Positions 42,891 to 54,326 are shown, numbered from the stretch's first letter. The stretch is 64,000 nucleotides of DNA from Oscillospiraceae bacterium (GCA_015067785.1 SVLR01000002.1:1-64000), one strand, 5' to 3'. Translations and numbers: made by a program. Notes: generated by a model not told the origin, from the sequence alone.

Positions 42891-44258
42891 TTAAAATCTG
42901 CCGGGTGCCAGCTGGGCGATCTTTTCTTCCAGTTCACCGTGGGACATAACCGTCTGCCGCCCATCTTCATAGAGCTTGTCGGTCCATTCCTTGATGGCAA
43001 TCACCAGCGGATCGTTTTTCTTAAGCTCCCGTTCACCCTTCAGCCCATAATGGACGTTGATCCAGTAGGCAATGCCGGCAAGACCGGAGGTTTTACTGAC
43101 CTGCACGGTAGCGGGTCTGTCAAGCAGCTTTTCCGTATCGAATATGGAATATATCTCCTGATCCTTTAATAGTCCGTCTGCATGGATACCTGCCCGTGTG
43201 GAGTTAAAGCTCTCACCTACAAAGGGCGTCATAGGCGGAATCTGATAGCCCATTTCTTTTTCGAAATAATTGGCGATCTCGGTAATGGCTGTAGGCTGCA
43301 TACCGTCCATTGAGCCACGAAGAGAGGCATATTCAAATACCATCGCCTCCAGCGGAATGTTGCCGGTACGCTCGCCGATGCCCAGCAGCGAGCAGTTGAC
43401 CGCGCAAGCGCCATAAAGCCAAGCAGTGGATGCATTGGCGACCGCCTTATAAAAATCGTTATGACCATGCCATTCCAGCTGTTCGCTGGGCACATCGGAA
43501 TAGTGCTGCAAACCGTAAATGATACCAGCTACACTTCGGGGCATCGCCGCCTCTGTGTACGGCACACCGTAGCCCATAGTATCACAAGCCCGGATCTTCA
43601 CCGGGATCCCCGCCTCACGGGAGAGCTTTTGCAATTCGTTCACAAAGGGAATAACAAAACCGTAGAAATCCGCCCGGGTGATGTCCTCCAAGTGACATCT
43701 GGGCATGATGCCGGCAGCAAATGCGTCCTTAACCGTACCAAGGTAATAATCCAGCACCTGAGAGCGGGACATTTTCATCTTTTTGAAGATATGGTAATCG
43801 CTGCAGCTGACGAGTATTCCCGTCTCCCGAATGCCCATATCCCGAACAAGCTTAAAATCCTCCTTGCTTGCCCGGATCCATGTGGTGATCTCCGGGAAGC
43901 GGAGACCCAATTCCTGACATTTTTCCACCGCTTCCCGGTCCTTGTTGCTGTAAATAAAGAACTCGGTCTGGCGAATAATACCGTAAGGACCGCCCAGTTT
44001 ATTCAGAAGCTTATAGAGATCCACGATCTGCTGAACACTGTAGGGCGCTACAGACTGCTGACCGTCTCGGAAGGAGGTATCGGTGATCCAAATCTCCTCA
44101 GGCATATTCATAGGAACTCTGCGATGGTTAAAGGACACTTTCGGTACTTCCCCATATGAAAAAATATCACGCTGCAGATTGGGCTCTGCCACATCCTGCA
44201 AGGAATACTTATATGATTTCTGTTCCAAAAGATTGGTCTTGGAGGAAATCTCCAACAT
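42891..44258 (-). CDS. (Re)-citrate synthase, HMG-CoA-lyase-like family
   Basis: The 455-residue protein belongs to the homocitrate/isopropylmalate synthase superfamily (DRE-TIM), not the classical citrate synthase family. Features are IWITDTSFRDGQQS near residue 55, HLEDITRAD near 182, WHGHNDFYKAVANA near 258 and a C-terminal AGIHADGLLKD segment near 358. The full-length resemblance is to the Re-face-stereospecific citrate synthase of anaerobes such as Clostridium kluyveri. The start at 44258 is chosen by AAGGAG 9 bases upstream. Aconitase and isocitrate dehydrogenase follow in the operon, which fits glutamate synthesis. Homocitrate or isopropylmalate synthase would be the alternatives. Confidence 0.85.
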   Translation of the reverse strand: MLEISSKTNLLEQKSYKYSLQDVAEPNLQRDIFSYGEVPKVSFNHRRVPMNMPEEIWITDTSFRDGQQSVAPYSVQQIVDLYKLLNKLGGPYGIIRQTEFFIYSNKDREAVEKCQELGLRFPEITTWIRASKEDFKLVRDMGIRETGILVSCSDYHIFKKMKMSRSQVLDYYLGTVKDAFAAGIMPRCHLEDITRADFYGFVIPFVNELQKLSREAGIPVKIRACDTMGYGVPYTEAAMPRSVAGIIYGLQHYSDVPSEQLEWHGHNDFYKAVANASTAWLYGACAVNCSLLGIGERTGNIPLEAMVFEYASLRGSMDGMQPTAITEIANYFEKEMGYQIPPMTPFVGESFNSTRAGIHADGLLKDQEIYSIFDTEKLLDRPATVQVSKTSGLAGIAYWINVHYGLKGERELKKNDPLVIAIKEWTDKLYEDGRQTVMSHGELEEKIAQLAPGRF

Positions 44259-44280
44259 AGTAATCATCTCCTTTGTATTA

Positions 44281-44317
44281 TTGTATACAATTATACACAA
44301 TGCGCCTCAATTGTCAA
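44281..44317 (-). promoter_or_regulatory. Promoter with GntR operator for the citrate operon
   Basis: On the minus strand TTGACA (44312-44317) is followed after 16 bases by TATAAT (44290-44295), with an extended TG. The perfect palindrome TTGTATACAA (44281-44290) abuts the -10 on the downstream side, and an imperfect second half, TTGTGTATAA (44291-44300), overlaps the -10. Binding here would block transcription; the operon's own GntR protein is the natural candidate. Confidence 0.8.
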
Positions 44318-44324
44318 TAGAAAA

Positions 44325-44351
44325 AGCTGAGGAGCATTGCACTCCTCAGCT
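44325..44351 (-). terminator. Terminator of the atp operon
   Basis: AGCTGAGGAG facing CTCCTCAGCT, a 10-bp stem with a 7-base loop, is followed on the minus strand by TTTTTC. It lies just after the atpC stop. Confidence 0.85.
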
Positions 44352-44355
44352 ATAT

Positions 44356-46037
<1,682 letters not shown>

Positions 46038-46859
46038 TTAAACGCCCGCTACAATTTCTGTAATTTCCCGGGTAATTGCCGCCTGACGGGCACGGTTCAG
46101 CTCCAAGCTCAGATCCTCGATCATAGAATCTGCATTTTGTGTTGCGGAATCCATGGCTCCTCTGCGCGCGGCTTGCTCGGAAGCACGACTCTCACATAGC
46201 GCGCCATAGAGTACACCGCCGAGATATTCCGGAATGATGTTCGATAGTACTGTCTCCGGGTCAGGTTCATATAGCATATCACTGGGTGCAGTTTTTTTAC
46301 CTCTATACTCTAGGGGTAACAGCTGCAGCATTGCCGGAGTCTGCGTCAGCACAGACACAAAGCTGGTATACCAAAGCTCAATGCGATCAAATCTGCCGGC
46401 AAGATAATGCTGGCAGATCTGCTCTGCGATCTGAGAGCAAGCCTCCCCCGTCAGTTTTTCTGCAGAGACGAATTCCTGCGTCAACACATCCATAGACCGG
46501 GCGACACAATACTCCACCGCCTTCTTGCCAATGGGCAGAACCGTATGGGTCGGGTCGAGAGGCTTTAAGACATTGCTGTTATAGCCACCGGAAAGTCCAC
46601 GGTCACCGGCAATGACCACACAAAGGATCTTGCCCCCGCTGCGCGCCGTCATAAACGGAGAATGGAGCTCTCCCGTTTCGGCGGCGATATTGTTGATCGT
46701 TTCATAAAGACAGGTGTAATAGGGTCTTGTTGTGATGGCCAGATTTTGCGCTTTGCGCAGCTTGGAGGCGGCCACCAGCTCCATTGCCCGGGTGATCTGC
46801 CGAGTGGATTCCATACTGCGTATTCTGTTTTTAATAGACTTTGCAGATACGCCAGCCAT
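46038..46859 (-). CDS. atpG: ATP synthase F1 gamma subunit
   Basis: The central rotor shaft subunit has 273 residues. It begins IKNRIRSMESTRQITRAMELVAASKL (the N-terminal long helix, residues 8-33), has the CVVIAGDRGLSGGYN signature near 75-89, and ends with the paired C-terminal helix containing RARQAAITREITEIVAG. AAGGAG precedes ATG 46859. It lies between atpA and atpD. Confidence 0.96.
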   Translation of the reverse strand: MAGVSAKSIKNRIRSMESTRQITRAMELVAASKLRKAQNLAITTRPYYTCLYETINNIAAETGELHSPFMTARSGGKILCVVIAGDRGLSGGYNSNVLKPLDPTHTVLPIGKKAVEYCVARSMDVLTQEFVSAEKLTGEACSQIAEQICQHYLAGRFDRIELWYTSFVSVLTQTPAMLQLLPLEYRGKKTAPSDMLYEPDPETVLSNIIPEYLGGVLYGALCESRASEQAARRGAMDSATQNADSMIEDLSLELNRARQAAITREITEIVAGV

Positions 46860-46870
46860 AGCTTACTCCT

Positions 46871-48385
46871 TTACACAGTGATCGCATAGTCCGCAAGCAG
46901 GTCCTTTAGTGCCGCCTGCAGACGGTTTTCTGTATGCTTGTCCATAAGTCCGGTAGTACGGATCGCAGCTGATACATCGGGATACTTAACCTCCAGATGC
47001 TCCTTTAGTCTCCGCTCAAATTCCGGTATCTGCTTTACATCCACACGGTCCAAATAACCGTTAACAACGGCATAGAGAACGCAGACCTGATGGGCCATAT
47101 CCATCGGGGAATTATTTTTCTGCTTCAGCACCGCAACGATCCGGTCACCAAGAGCAAGCCGCTGCTTAGTATCCTTATCCAGGTCGGAGCCGAACTGCGC
47201 AAAGCTCTGCAGCTCGCGATACTGGGAATACAGCAGTTTAAGGCTGCCGGCAACCTTCTTCATTGCCTTGATCTGAGCCGCACCGCCAACACGTGAAACG
47301 GAAATACCCGGATTGACAGCAGGCATAATACCGGCATTGAAGAGCTCCTCCTCAAGGAATATCTGTCCGTCGGTAATGGAAATAACATTGGTGGGAATAT
47401 AGGCAGAAACATCGCCCGCCTGGGTCTCAATAATGGGAAGCGCTGTCAGGCTGCCGCCGCCCTTCTCTTTGGACATATGGGCAGCCCGCTCCAAAAGCCG
47501 GGAGTGGAGATAAAACACATCGCCGGGATAGGCTTCCCGTCCAGGAGGTCGGCGAATAAGCAAGGAAATGGCGCGGTAAGCCACGGCGTGCTTACTCAGA
47601 TCGTCGTAGATCACAAGCACATCCTTGCCCTGATGCATAAAGTACTCACCCATCGTGCAGCCGGCATAAGGCGCAATATACTGCAGCGGTGCCAACTCAG
47701 ACGCAGTCGCCGATACTACGATGGTATAATCCATAGCACCACCTGCGGCAAGACTGCTGACGATCTGCGCAACAGTAGAGCGCTTCTGTCCGATTGCAAC
47801 ATAAATGCAGATCACATTCTTACCCTTCTGATTGAGAATGGTGTCGGTGGCAATGGTGGTTTTACCGGTCTGTCGGTCACCGATGATCAGCTCACGCTGA
47901 CCCTTGCCAATGGGAATCATAGAGTCAATGGCCTTAATACCGGTCTGGAGTGGCTCGTTGACCGGTTCTCTGTCCATAATGCCCGGCGCCGGTGCTTCGA
48001 TCGGATGATGCGCTGCAGCAGTAATCGGTCCCTTGCCATCAATGGGCTCACCAAGGGCATTAACAACACGACCAATCAGCCCCTTGCCAACGGGCACAGA
48101 GACGACCCGACCGGTGCGCTTTACAAGGTCGCCCTCCTTGATGCCGCTGTCGTTACCGAGGATAACGATAGACACCGTCTCTTCCTCTAAATTTTGCGCC
48201 ATACCGTAAGCGCCATTTGGAAACTCCACCAACTCTCCAGCCATACATTCGTGAAGTCCGGATGCCTTGGCAATGCCGTCACCCACCAGCACGACCGTGC
48301 CGGTCTGACTGACCTCTAATTTGTTTTCGTAATTTTTAATTTGGCTGCGAATCAGCCTTGTAATTTCTTCAGGTTTCAATTCCAT
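46871..48385 (-). CDS. atpA: ATP synthase F1 alpha subunit
   Basis: The non-catalytic nucleotide-binding subunit has 504 residues. Walker A GDRQTGKT lies near 169-176, [16 protein letters not shown] near 193, and the signature [17 protein letters not shown] near 364. AGGAG lies 8 bases before ATG 48385; an upstream in-frame codon overlaps atpH without a site. It follows atpH in the operon. Confidence 0.97.
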   Translation of the reverse strand: MELKPEEITRLIRSQIKNYENKLEVSQTGTVVLVGDGIAKASGLHECMAGELVEFPNGAYGMAQNLEEETVSIVILGNDSGIKEGDLVKRTGRVVSVPVGKGLIGRVVNALGEPIDGKGPITAAAHHPIEAPAPGIMDREPVNEPLQTGIKAIDSMIPIGKGQRELIIGDRQTGKTTIATDTILNQKGKNVICIYVAIGQKRSTVAQIVSSLAAGGAMDYTIVVSATASELAPLQYIAPYAGCTMGEYFMHQGKDVLVIYDDLSKHAVAYRAISLLIRRPPGREAYPGDVFYLHSRLLERAAHMSKEKGGGSLTALPIIETQAGDVSAYIPTNVISITDGQIFLEEELFNAGIMPAVNPGISVSRVGGAAQIKAMKKVAGSLKLLYSQYRELQSFAQFGSDLDKDTKQRLALGDRIVAVLKQKNNSPMDMAHQVCVLYAVVNGYLDRVDVKQIPEFERRLKEHLEVKYPDVSAAIRTTGLMDKHTENRLQAALKDLLADYAITV

Positions 48386-48408
48386 ATTCAAAGCTCCTGC
48401 TTTCTGCT

Positions 48409-48948
48409 TCAAAAAGCGGTATTCTTCAGCTGCTCAGCCATTGCGCTGAGCCGTCCGGACACCGTACCGTCGATTCTTTTGTCCTGATAATCTACCAAAA
48501 TACCGCCAATGCAATCCGGATCGATCTTACAGCAAAGCCGTACATTTTTCCCGGTACGTCGATCCAGCTTTTCCTTCAGGGCAGACTTCTGCTCCTCGGT
48601 CAGAGCAACAGCAGATACGATGGAAACATCCAAAATGCCACTGTCCTCGTTATAGCATTCCCGATACACCTGGCAACACTTGGCAAACTGGCGAATCAGA
48701 CCGCGCTCTGTCAGGATCTTCAAGAAATTCAGGAGATAAGGGTGTACCCTTCCACGGAAACACGCATCCAGCATTCCCGTCCGCTCCTCCTTGGAGAGAC
48801 TGGGCATCGCCAGAAGATCGACAAAATCAGGCTCGCTATGAAAGATATCGCGAGCCATATCCATTTCTTCCAGCAGCGCAACGGTAATATCTTCCTCTGC
48901 GCTCAGGGAATATAAGCTTTTCGCATAAACACCGGCACTTTCACTCAT
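48409..48948 (-). CDS. atpH: ATP synthase F1 delta subunit
   Basis: The stator protein connects F1 to the b subunits and has 179 residues. It shows the N-terminal helical bundle beginning with [12 protein letters not shown], and the C-terminal [25 protein letters not shown] signature spread over residues 144-168. The ATG overlaps the atpF stop (ATGA). Confidence 0.93.
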   Translation of the reverse strand: MSESAGVYAKSLYSLSAEEDITVALLEEMDMARDIFHSEPDFVDLLAMPSLSKEERTGMLDACFRGRVHPYLLNFLKILTERGLIRQFAKCCQVYRECYNEDSGILDVSIVSAVALTEEQKSALKEKLDRRTGKNVRLCCKIDPDCIGGILVDYQDKRIDGTVSGRLSAMAEQLKNTAF

Positions 48949-49448
48949 GGCATATCCCCTAACCGGCTGATAAAGCCGTCCACGAGACGCTTTTGGTCAC
49001 CGCTGTCCAGGGACTTTTCGATCACCTTTTCCGCGATCTCCAATGCCAGATTCGAAATCTCGTCCTTTGCTTCCGCAACCGCCTTTTTCTTCTCCTGGGC
49101 AATATCTGCGGATGCCTTTTCACGGATGGCAGAAGCCTCCTCATTGGCAGCGCGAATGATCTCCGCCTCCCGATCGTGACCGCGGTGGACCGCTTCCTTC
49201 ACGATCCGCTCTGCTTCCTGAGTGGCAGCAGAGAACTTTTCCTCATACTGGGCCTGCAGCACTTCTGCCTGCCGCTTAGAGTCATCCGCCTTGCGATACA
49301 TCTCGTCGATCTCATTCTGCCGATCCTCGATCATTTGCATCACTGGCTTAAAGAGCATTTTCTTCAGCACAAGAAACAACGTAACCGTGTTTGCCAGCGT
49401 GAACAGTGCCGTCCAGGGATTGACACCCAAGAATTCTTCAAATCCCAT
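48945..49448 (-). CDS. atpF: ATP synthase F0 b subunit
   Basis: The stator stalk has 167 residues, with one N-terminal membrane helix (about 10-28, TALFTLANTVTLFLVLKKM) followed by a long charged coiled coil (about 35-150). AAAGGAG precedes ATG 49448. It overlaps atpH by 4 bases. Confidence 0.95.
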   Translation of the reverse strand: MGFEEFLGVNPWTALFTLANTVTLFLVLKKMLFKPVMQMIEDRQNEIDEMYRKADDSKRQAEVLQAQYEEKFSAATQEAERIVKEAVHRGHDREAEIIRAANEEASAIREKASADIAQEKKKAVAEAKDEISNLALEIAEKVIEKSLDSGDQKRLVDGFISRLGDMP

Positions 49449-49480
49449 TTCCCGGCTCCTTTCTTTGGGTTATTTAGAAA

Positions 49481-49732
49481 TCACACGTTGACCGCAAAGA
49501 GGATCAGGAACGAGATCAGCAGGGCGTAGATACCGGTGGTTTCCGTAACAGCACAGCCGATGATCATATTGGTGCGCAGATCGTTTGCTGCCTCAGGCTG
49601 ACGGGCCATTCCCTCAAGCGCCTTGGAAACAGCATGACCTTCACCAAGGGCGGGCGCGATAGAGCCGATACCCATACAGATCGCTGCCGCGATGGCACAG
49701 CAAGCCTTCAGAAAATAAATATTGTATTCCAT
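49481..49732 (-). CDS. atpE: ATP synthase F0 c subunit with sodium-type ligands
   Basis: The 83-residue two-helix rotor protein carries the loop signature ARQPEA (43-48). The outer helix has V62, E64 and T65 (CAVTETTGIY), matching V63, E65 and S66 of the Ilyobacter tartaricus sodium site. In the inner helix E31 stands where sodium-type subunits have Gln32. This two-carboxylate arrangement has been described in Fusobacterium nucleatum, where it binds sodium. I infer a sodium-coupled enzyme. GGAGG lies upstream of ATG 49732. Confidence 0.94.
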   Translation of the reverse strand: MEYNIYFLKACCAIAAAICMGIGSIAPALGEGHAVSKALEGMARQPEAANDLRTNMIIGCAVTETTGIYALLISFLILFAVNV

Positions 49733-49765
49733 AATAAATTCCTCCGTTTATTCTTATTTACTCTT

Positions 49766-50665
49766 TTATTTTGTTTTGTTTGTTTCGGGCGGTGGGCAAG
49801 CGCCTGAGATATATACCATACTCAGCAAGCTAAATACAAAAGCCTGCACAAAGCCGGAAAACAAGTCAAAGTACACCGACAGCACCGCCGGGATGCCGTA
49901 CTGGAATATAGGGATGTCCTTTAATAGACCGGTATACTGCAATAGACCTGCCAGTCCTAAAGTACAGGAAGCGCCACCCAATATTTTGAATATCAGCTTT
50001 CCCTTCTTGACGCCCCTAAGGATCAGGAAAACAGACAAGGCGATCAGGATCAGCGGTACTACAACCGTCTTGGACAGCAGCCCGATCACGGTTGTGGACA
50101 GCAGCCCCAATGCCGTATATAAAATACTGTTCAGCACACCGCCGCCGGCAACATTGCCGAAATGACGGAATGCCATTGCCACCGGCTGGGCAATTTCCGA
50201 AACAATATTCATCGGCAGCATAACCGATATAGGCTCTGCAAAGCCTTTCAGCCAGCCCTTTACACCGCTTCGTTTAATGGTTTGATACCAGATAATGAGG
50301 CTTGTCATCACGCCCCAGGTCAGCGGCACTGTCAAATCTGCAGTCGCAGACCGCAAAAAGCCAGTCGTGCCGATCAAGCTACCAAACAGCGAGGAAAGGA
50401 AGATGGTGCCGATATAGGGTGTCCAACCCACATTGTGGGCGCCCATCGTGCTGGAGACCAAGTCCATCAAAACCGTTACGCCCTTTTCTGTCAGCACCTG
50501 CAGCTTACCCGGACGCTTTTGTAAATTCTTTCCGAGCAGGCAACCGATCACGCTCAGCAAAACCGTGACCACAAGGAGAGACAGCATTGTCTGCGTTACA
50601 TTGATGCCACCGAATATCGGGATGCGAAAATAAATATACGCACCGTCAATACTGATGCTATCCAA
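49766..50665 (-). CDS. atpB: ATP synthase F0 a subunit
   Basis: The stator ion-channel subunit has 299 residues and about six membrane helices. The essential Arg lies in AFRHFGNVAGG (near residue 168), matching the helix that faces the c-ring. The N-terminal extracellular part is short. The start is TTG 50665, directly after the atpI stop, with GGGGGG upstream. The C-terminal tail contains SMVYISGACPPPE after the last helix. Confidence 0.93.
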   Translation of the reverse strand: MDSISIDGAYIYFRIPIFGGINVTQTMLSLLVVTVLLSVIGCLLGKNLQKRPGKLQVLTEKGVTVLMDLVSSTMGAHNVGWTPYIGTIFLSSLFGSLIGTTGFLRSATADLTVPLTWGVMTSLIIWYQTIKRSGVKGWLKGFAEPISVMLPMNIVSEIAQPVAMAFRHFGNVAGGGVLNSILYTALGLLSTTVIGLLSKTVVVPLILIALSVFLILRGVKKGKLIFKILGGASCTLGLAGLLQYTGLLKDIPIFQYGIPAVLSVYFDLFSGFVQAFVFSLLSMVYISGACPPPETNKTK

Positions 50666-51064
50666 TCACGATCCCCCCTTTCGGAAGAAGACGCCAAGTG
50701 TCAGCACAGGTCGCACAAATACAAGAGGCAACACTAGCGCGAACACATCGAAATAACCGCTGAAGCCACATAGCAGCAGCGCGCCACTTAAAACCAAGAT
50801 TCGCAAAGGATAGGACGCCTGCATCATCCGCTTGCCGCCGTTAACATCCTGCTTCTCAGCTTTATCTGCCGCCAAGGTGGCAGATACCGACATAAAGAAG
50901 AAGTTGCCCACAGACAGCAGCGTACCTACAATGCCGCCAAGAAGTACAGACAGATCAAAGCGGCCAATCAGCCAGTAAACCGCAAACATTACCGCTGTCA
51001 GAATTGTGACACCGATGAGAATATATACTGTTTCACGAATTGCAATCCTTCTGGACGCTTCCAT
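50666..51064 (-). CDS. atpI: ATP synthase subunit I family protein
   Basis: The roughly 132-residue membrane protein has four hydrophobic segments (about 13-32, 38-60, 84-100 and 105-122). It is of the AtpI/ATP synthase I type, which in several bacteria assists c-ring assembly or magnesium handling. The start at 51064 is chosen because AGGAGG lies 6 bases upstream; the ATG two codons earlier touches that site. It overlaps the end of atpZ. Confidence 0.8.
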   Translation of the reverse strand: MEASRRIAIRETVYILIGVTILTAVMFAVYWLIGRFDLSVLLGGIVGTLLSVGNFFFMSVSATLAADKAEKQDVNGGKRMMQASYPLRILVLSGALLLCGFSGYFDVFALVLPLVFVRPVLTLGVFFRKGGS

Positions 51065-51311
51065 CCTCATCCTCCTTTTCCTCCTGCTTTTTGCGCTCTG
51101 TAGGCTCTGCCATCTGCCGCATTGCCTTCAGACTCCCGCGGAAGCCGTCGATCGCACCGTAAAGTCCGGCAGCCACACCAAGAAGTATGACCCAAATGCC
51201 GATATCGTACCGATTATAAAGCCATACCGAGAGACCAACCGCGCCTATAAGAGGCACAGCAACCGAAATGCCAAGCTGGGTAAACCAAACCAGCAGTCCA
51301 ACATTTTTCAA
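51033..51311 (-). CDS. atpZ: AtpZ/AtpI family membrane protein
   Basis: The 92-residue protein has two membrane helices (about 8-30 and 38-58) and a charged C-terminal tail (KKQEEKEDEDG). Such proteins often head F-ATPase operons and are linked to ion handling or assembly of the rotor. The start is TTG 51311, preceded by a GGGGGGCGG site. It overlaps atpI and is the first gene of the operon behind a good promoter. Confidence 0.82.
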   Translation of the reverse strand: MKNVGLLVWFTQLGISVAVPLIGAVGLSVWLYNRYDIGIWVILLGVAAGLYGAIDGFRGSLKAMRQMAEPTERKKQEEKEDEDGSVQKDCNS

Positions 51312-51342
51312 ATGACCGCCCCCCTTATCGCATACTTTTTAT

Positions 51343-51371
51343 ATTATACCATTATCCGGTGCCCATTGCAA
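51343..51371 (-). promoter_or_regulatory. Promoter of the atp operon
   Basis: On the minus strand TTGCAA (51366-51371) is followed after 17 bases by TATAAT (51343-51348), about 32 bases before the first start codon. Confidence 0.8.
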
Positions 51372-51463
51372 GAAAATTTTAATGTCAGAATGTGTTTTCA
51401 GTCTTTTCAATTGTAAATTTTTATTGTATGATATAGAAAGAATGAACGAAAAGGAGGATCGGT

Positions 51464-53671
51464 ATGCAGGAAATGGAGATTCTGCAGGGCACAGTATCTG
51501 CTGTCCTGTTTCAAAACTACGAGAACGGCTATACCGTCCTTCGTATGCAATGCGAGAGCGGGCAGACAGCCACCGTTGTAGGCACCATTCCCCTGCCCTT
51601 TGTTGGAGAGCAATTGATGGTTACCGGCAAATGGAGCAGCCACGCAAGCTACGGTCGTCAGTTCGAGGCAGAGTTTTTGGAGCGCCTTCTGCCACAGTCC
51701 GAGAGTCAGATCCTTACCTTTCTCTCCGGGCGCGCAATCAAGGGCATTGGACCGAAGCTTGCCGCTGCCATCGTTCACCGGTTTGGCACTGATACGCTAA
51801 ATATTATGGAGCAGACACCGGAGCGCCTTGCGGAAATTTCCGGTATCTCCCCACAAAAAGCCATCGCTATGGGGGAAAGCTATCGGCTGCAGGTCGGTGT
51901 CCGTCATTTATTAGAGTTCTTTGCCCTTCATATGCTCCCGCCTGAGCTTGCTGTACGCTGCTATAAGCGATATGGCGACAGCACCTTAGATCTGCTTTAC
52001 GACGATCCTTATCTTCTCTTAGACGAGGGACTGAACGCGCCCTTTTCCATTGTGGATAGATTCGCTATAGAGCTTGGCATCTCCGGGGATGACAACCGTC
52101 GTGTGGAGGCCGGCATCCGCTTTGAGCTGCAGTATAACGCCACGGCCGGTCACAGCTTTTTGCCAAAGGACAAGCTGATAGCCGCTACAGCACAGCTTTT
52201 AGGTCTCGCGCACACAGTCATATTAGATGGGATCTCGCGGCTGCACGAAGCGGAGCTGCTCAATGAGGACACCGTCGCAGGCATCCTTGTCTGTTACCTG
52301 CCCGCCCTGTATGAAGCAGAAACATACTGTAAAGCACGGCTTCTTCGCGCTGCCGCAGCTCCCGCCGATACACCCAATAACCTCAAAAGCCTGATCTGTG
52401 AACTGGAAGCCGCAAAGGGGATCACCTATGCCCGCAGCCAAACCGAGGCCATTGGGCACGCTCTTAGCAAAAAGCTCCTTGTGATTTCCGGCGGTCCCGG
52501 TACCGGCAAGACCACCATCGTCAGCGCCATTGTAGAGCTGCTTGGTCGCACCGGACTTACCTGTCAGCTGGCTGCACCCACCGGTCGGGCAGCCAAACGC
52601 CTCTCTGAAGTGACTGGTCAGGATGCCTCCACGATCCACCGTCTTTTGGAGGCTGGCATCGACCCGGAGACCGGCAATCTGTGTTTTACCCGCAATGCAA
52701 CCAATCCGCTAAAGACCGATGCGGTCATTATTGACGAGATGTCTATGGTGGATATTTTACTGTTCCACAAATTGCTCTGCGCCATTCCGGAAAATGCCCG
52801 CATCATTCTCGTCGGCGATCCGGATCAGCTTCCACCTATCGGTCCGGGTTTCCCCTTCCGGGATATTCTCCGCAGCCACGCCATCGACTGCGTTATGCTG
52901 ACAGATATCTTCCGTCAGGCTCAGGAAAGCCTGATTGTTATGAACGCGCACGCTGTCAACAAGGGTGAGATGCCCAACCTGCGGGAACGAAAGAAGGACT
53001 TTTTCTTCCTCCCCGCCCGTAGTGAGGAAGAAGCTGCACAGACTATCTTGGGACTGTGCGCCACCCGTCTGCCCCAAAATATGGGTATTCCGGCAGACCA
53101 GATTCAGGTACTCTCCCCCACCAAAAAAGGCGGTGCCGGAACAATTAACCTGAACAATCGTCTGCAATCCTCCCTGAACCCCAGCGCCCCCAATAAACGG
53201 GAACGTGCCTTCGGTCAGTATACCTTCCGGGAAGGTGACCGTGTTATGCAGATCCGCAATAATTACGATATCCTTTGGCGGACCACCGACGGCAAGCAGG
53301 TCGGCACCGGTATCTTTAACGGGGATATTGGTATCATTACCGAGCTTGACCCCCACGCAGAACAGCTTCATATCGTCTTTGACGGTAAGGAAGCCATTTA
53401 TGAGTTCTCTCAACTCAACGAGCTGGAGCCCGCCTATGCCATTACTGTCCACAAAAGCCAAGGCAGCGAATATACCGCTGTTATCCTCTCTGCGTGGAAC
53501 AGCTCTCCTTATCTTCTCAGCCGCAGCGTACTTTATACTGCCATTACCCGTGCAAAGCAAATTCTCATCATCGTCGGCAGAGAAGAGACCATTGCCGCTA
53601 TGGTACAAAATGCCAATACCGCAAGACGGTATACCGGCCTCAAATTACGGCTTCAGGAGAAACACCTATGA
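51464..53671 (+). CDS. recD2: ATP-dependent DNA helicase, RecD2 family
   Basis: The SF1B 5'-3' helicase acts in DNA repair and recombination outside RecBCD. The 735-residue protein has the N-terminal OB/helix-hairpin-helix region of RecD2 (ILTFLSGRAIKGIGPKLAAAIV near 87-108). Walker A GGPGTGKTT is near 343-351, AAPTGRAAKRL near 367, the DEMSMVD Walker B near 425, and the C-terminal VHKSQGSEY and YTAITRAK motifs near 663 and 690. AAAGGAGG precedes ATG. Its stop overlaps comF by ATGA. Confidence 0.93.
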   Translation: MQEMEILQGTVSAVLFQNYENGYTVLRMQCESGQTATVVGTIPLPFVGEQLMVTGKWSSHASYGRQFEAEFLERLLPQSESQILTFLSGRAIKGIGPKLAAAIVHRFGTDTLNIMEQTPERLAEISGISPQKAIAMGESYRLQVGVRHLLEFFALHMLPPELAVRCYKRYGDSTLDLLYDDPYLLLDEGLNAPFSIVDRFAIELGISGDDNRRVEAGIRFELQYNATAGHSFLPKDKLIAATAQLLGLAHTVILDGISRLHEAELLNEDTVAGILVCYLPALYEAETYCKARLLRAAAAPADTPNNLKSLICELEAAKGITYARSQTEAIGHALSKKLLVISGGPGTGKTTIVSAIVELLGRTGLTCQLAAPTGRAAKRLSEVTGQDASTIHRLLEAGIDPETGNLCFTRNATNPLKTDAVIIDEMSMVDILLFHKLLCAIPENARIILVGDPDQLPPIGPGFPFRDILRSHAIDCVMLTDIFRQAQESLIVMNAHAVNKGEMPNLRERKKDFFFLPARSEEEAAQTILGLCATRLPQNMGIPADQIQVLSPTKKGGAGTINLNNRLQSSLNPSAPNKRERAFGQYTFREGDRVMQIRNNYDILWRTTDGKQVGTGIFNGDIGIITELDPHAEQLHIVFDGKEAIYEFSQLNELEPAYAITVHKSQGSEYTAVILSAWNSSPYLLSRSVLYTAITRAKQILIIVGREETIAAMVQNANTARRYTGLKLRLQEKHL

Positions 53672-54306
53672 TCTGGGATATATTTTACCCCAAAAAGTGC
53701 ATTTTCTGTCGACAGCTTCTGAAGGAAGACGAAACGGATCTTTGCCGTACCTGCCGCACAGAAGCGCCAGATTTTAATTCTTCAAAAAATAATATTCCAT
53801 TTGTTGCAGGATGGACCGCGGTGTGGTATTATAGAGATAGTGTCAAGCATAGCTTCCACCGCTATAAGTTCCGCAATGCCCTGAGCTATGCAGAGCCCTA
53901 CGGTCGCTTCCTTGCTATGCGGATCGCGCAGATGGATATAGACTTTGATTACATTTCGTGGGTGCCGGTCAGTTTTTGGCGCCGCTGGTCCCGGGGCTAC
54001 GATCAGGTTCTGCTTGTTGCTGAGACTGCTTCCAAGGAATTAGGCCTTCCTCTTGTATCCACACTTAGGAAGGTCCGCCATAATCCTGCTCAGTCAGGTA
54101 TCTCCGATCCTTCTCAGCGCAAGGCAAATGTGATCGGTGCCTACGTTGCCAATCAGAACGCCGCTATTGCCGGCAAAACAATCATGCTGATCGACGATGT
54201 AATCACCACCGGCTCCACCGTATCGGAATGCGCAAAAACATTGCTTACCGCCGGTGCCAAGAAGGTATACTGCGCTGCCGTTGCATCGGCCCATAAAGAC
54301 AATTAA
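53668..54306 (+). CDS. comF: ComF family protein (phosphoribosyltransferase-like)
   Basis: The 212-residue protein has an N-terminal four-Cys zinc ribbon (CIFC at 11-14, then CRTC near 26-29). Its C-terminal PRTase fold has the PRPP motif MLIDDVITTGSTVSEC near 172-187. ComF proteins take part in DNA uptake and recombination-linked processes. The start at 53668 overlaps recD2 by 4 bases, with AGGAG upstream. The coupling with recD2 agrees with a DNA-processing role. Confidence 0.9.
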   Translation: MIWDIFYPKKCIFCRQLLKEDETDLCRTCRTEAPDFNSSKNNIPFVAGWTAVWYYRDSVKHSFHRYKFRNALSYAEPYGRFLAMRIAQMDIDFDYISWVPVSFWRRWSRGYDQVLLVAETASKELGLPLVSTLRKVRHNPAQSGISDPSQRKANVIGAYVANQNAAIAGKTIMLIDDVITTGSTVSECAKTLLTAGAKKVYCAAVASAHKDN

Positions 54307-54326
54307 GAAATTATGTAGGTGATAAT

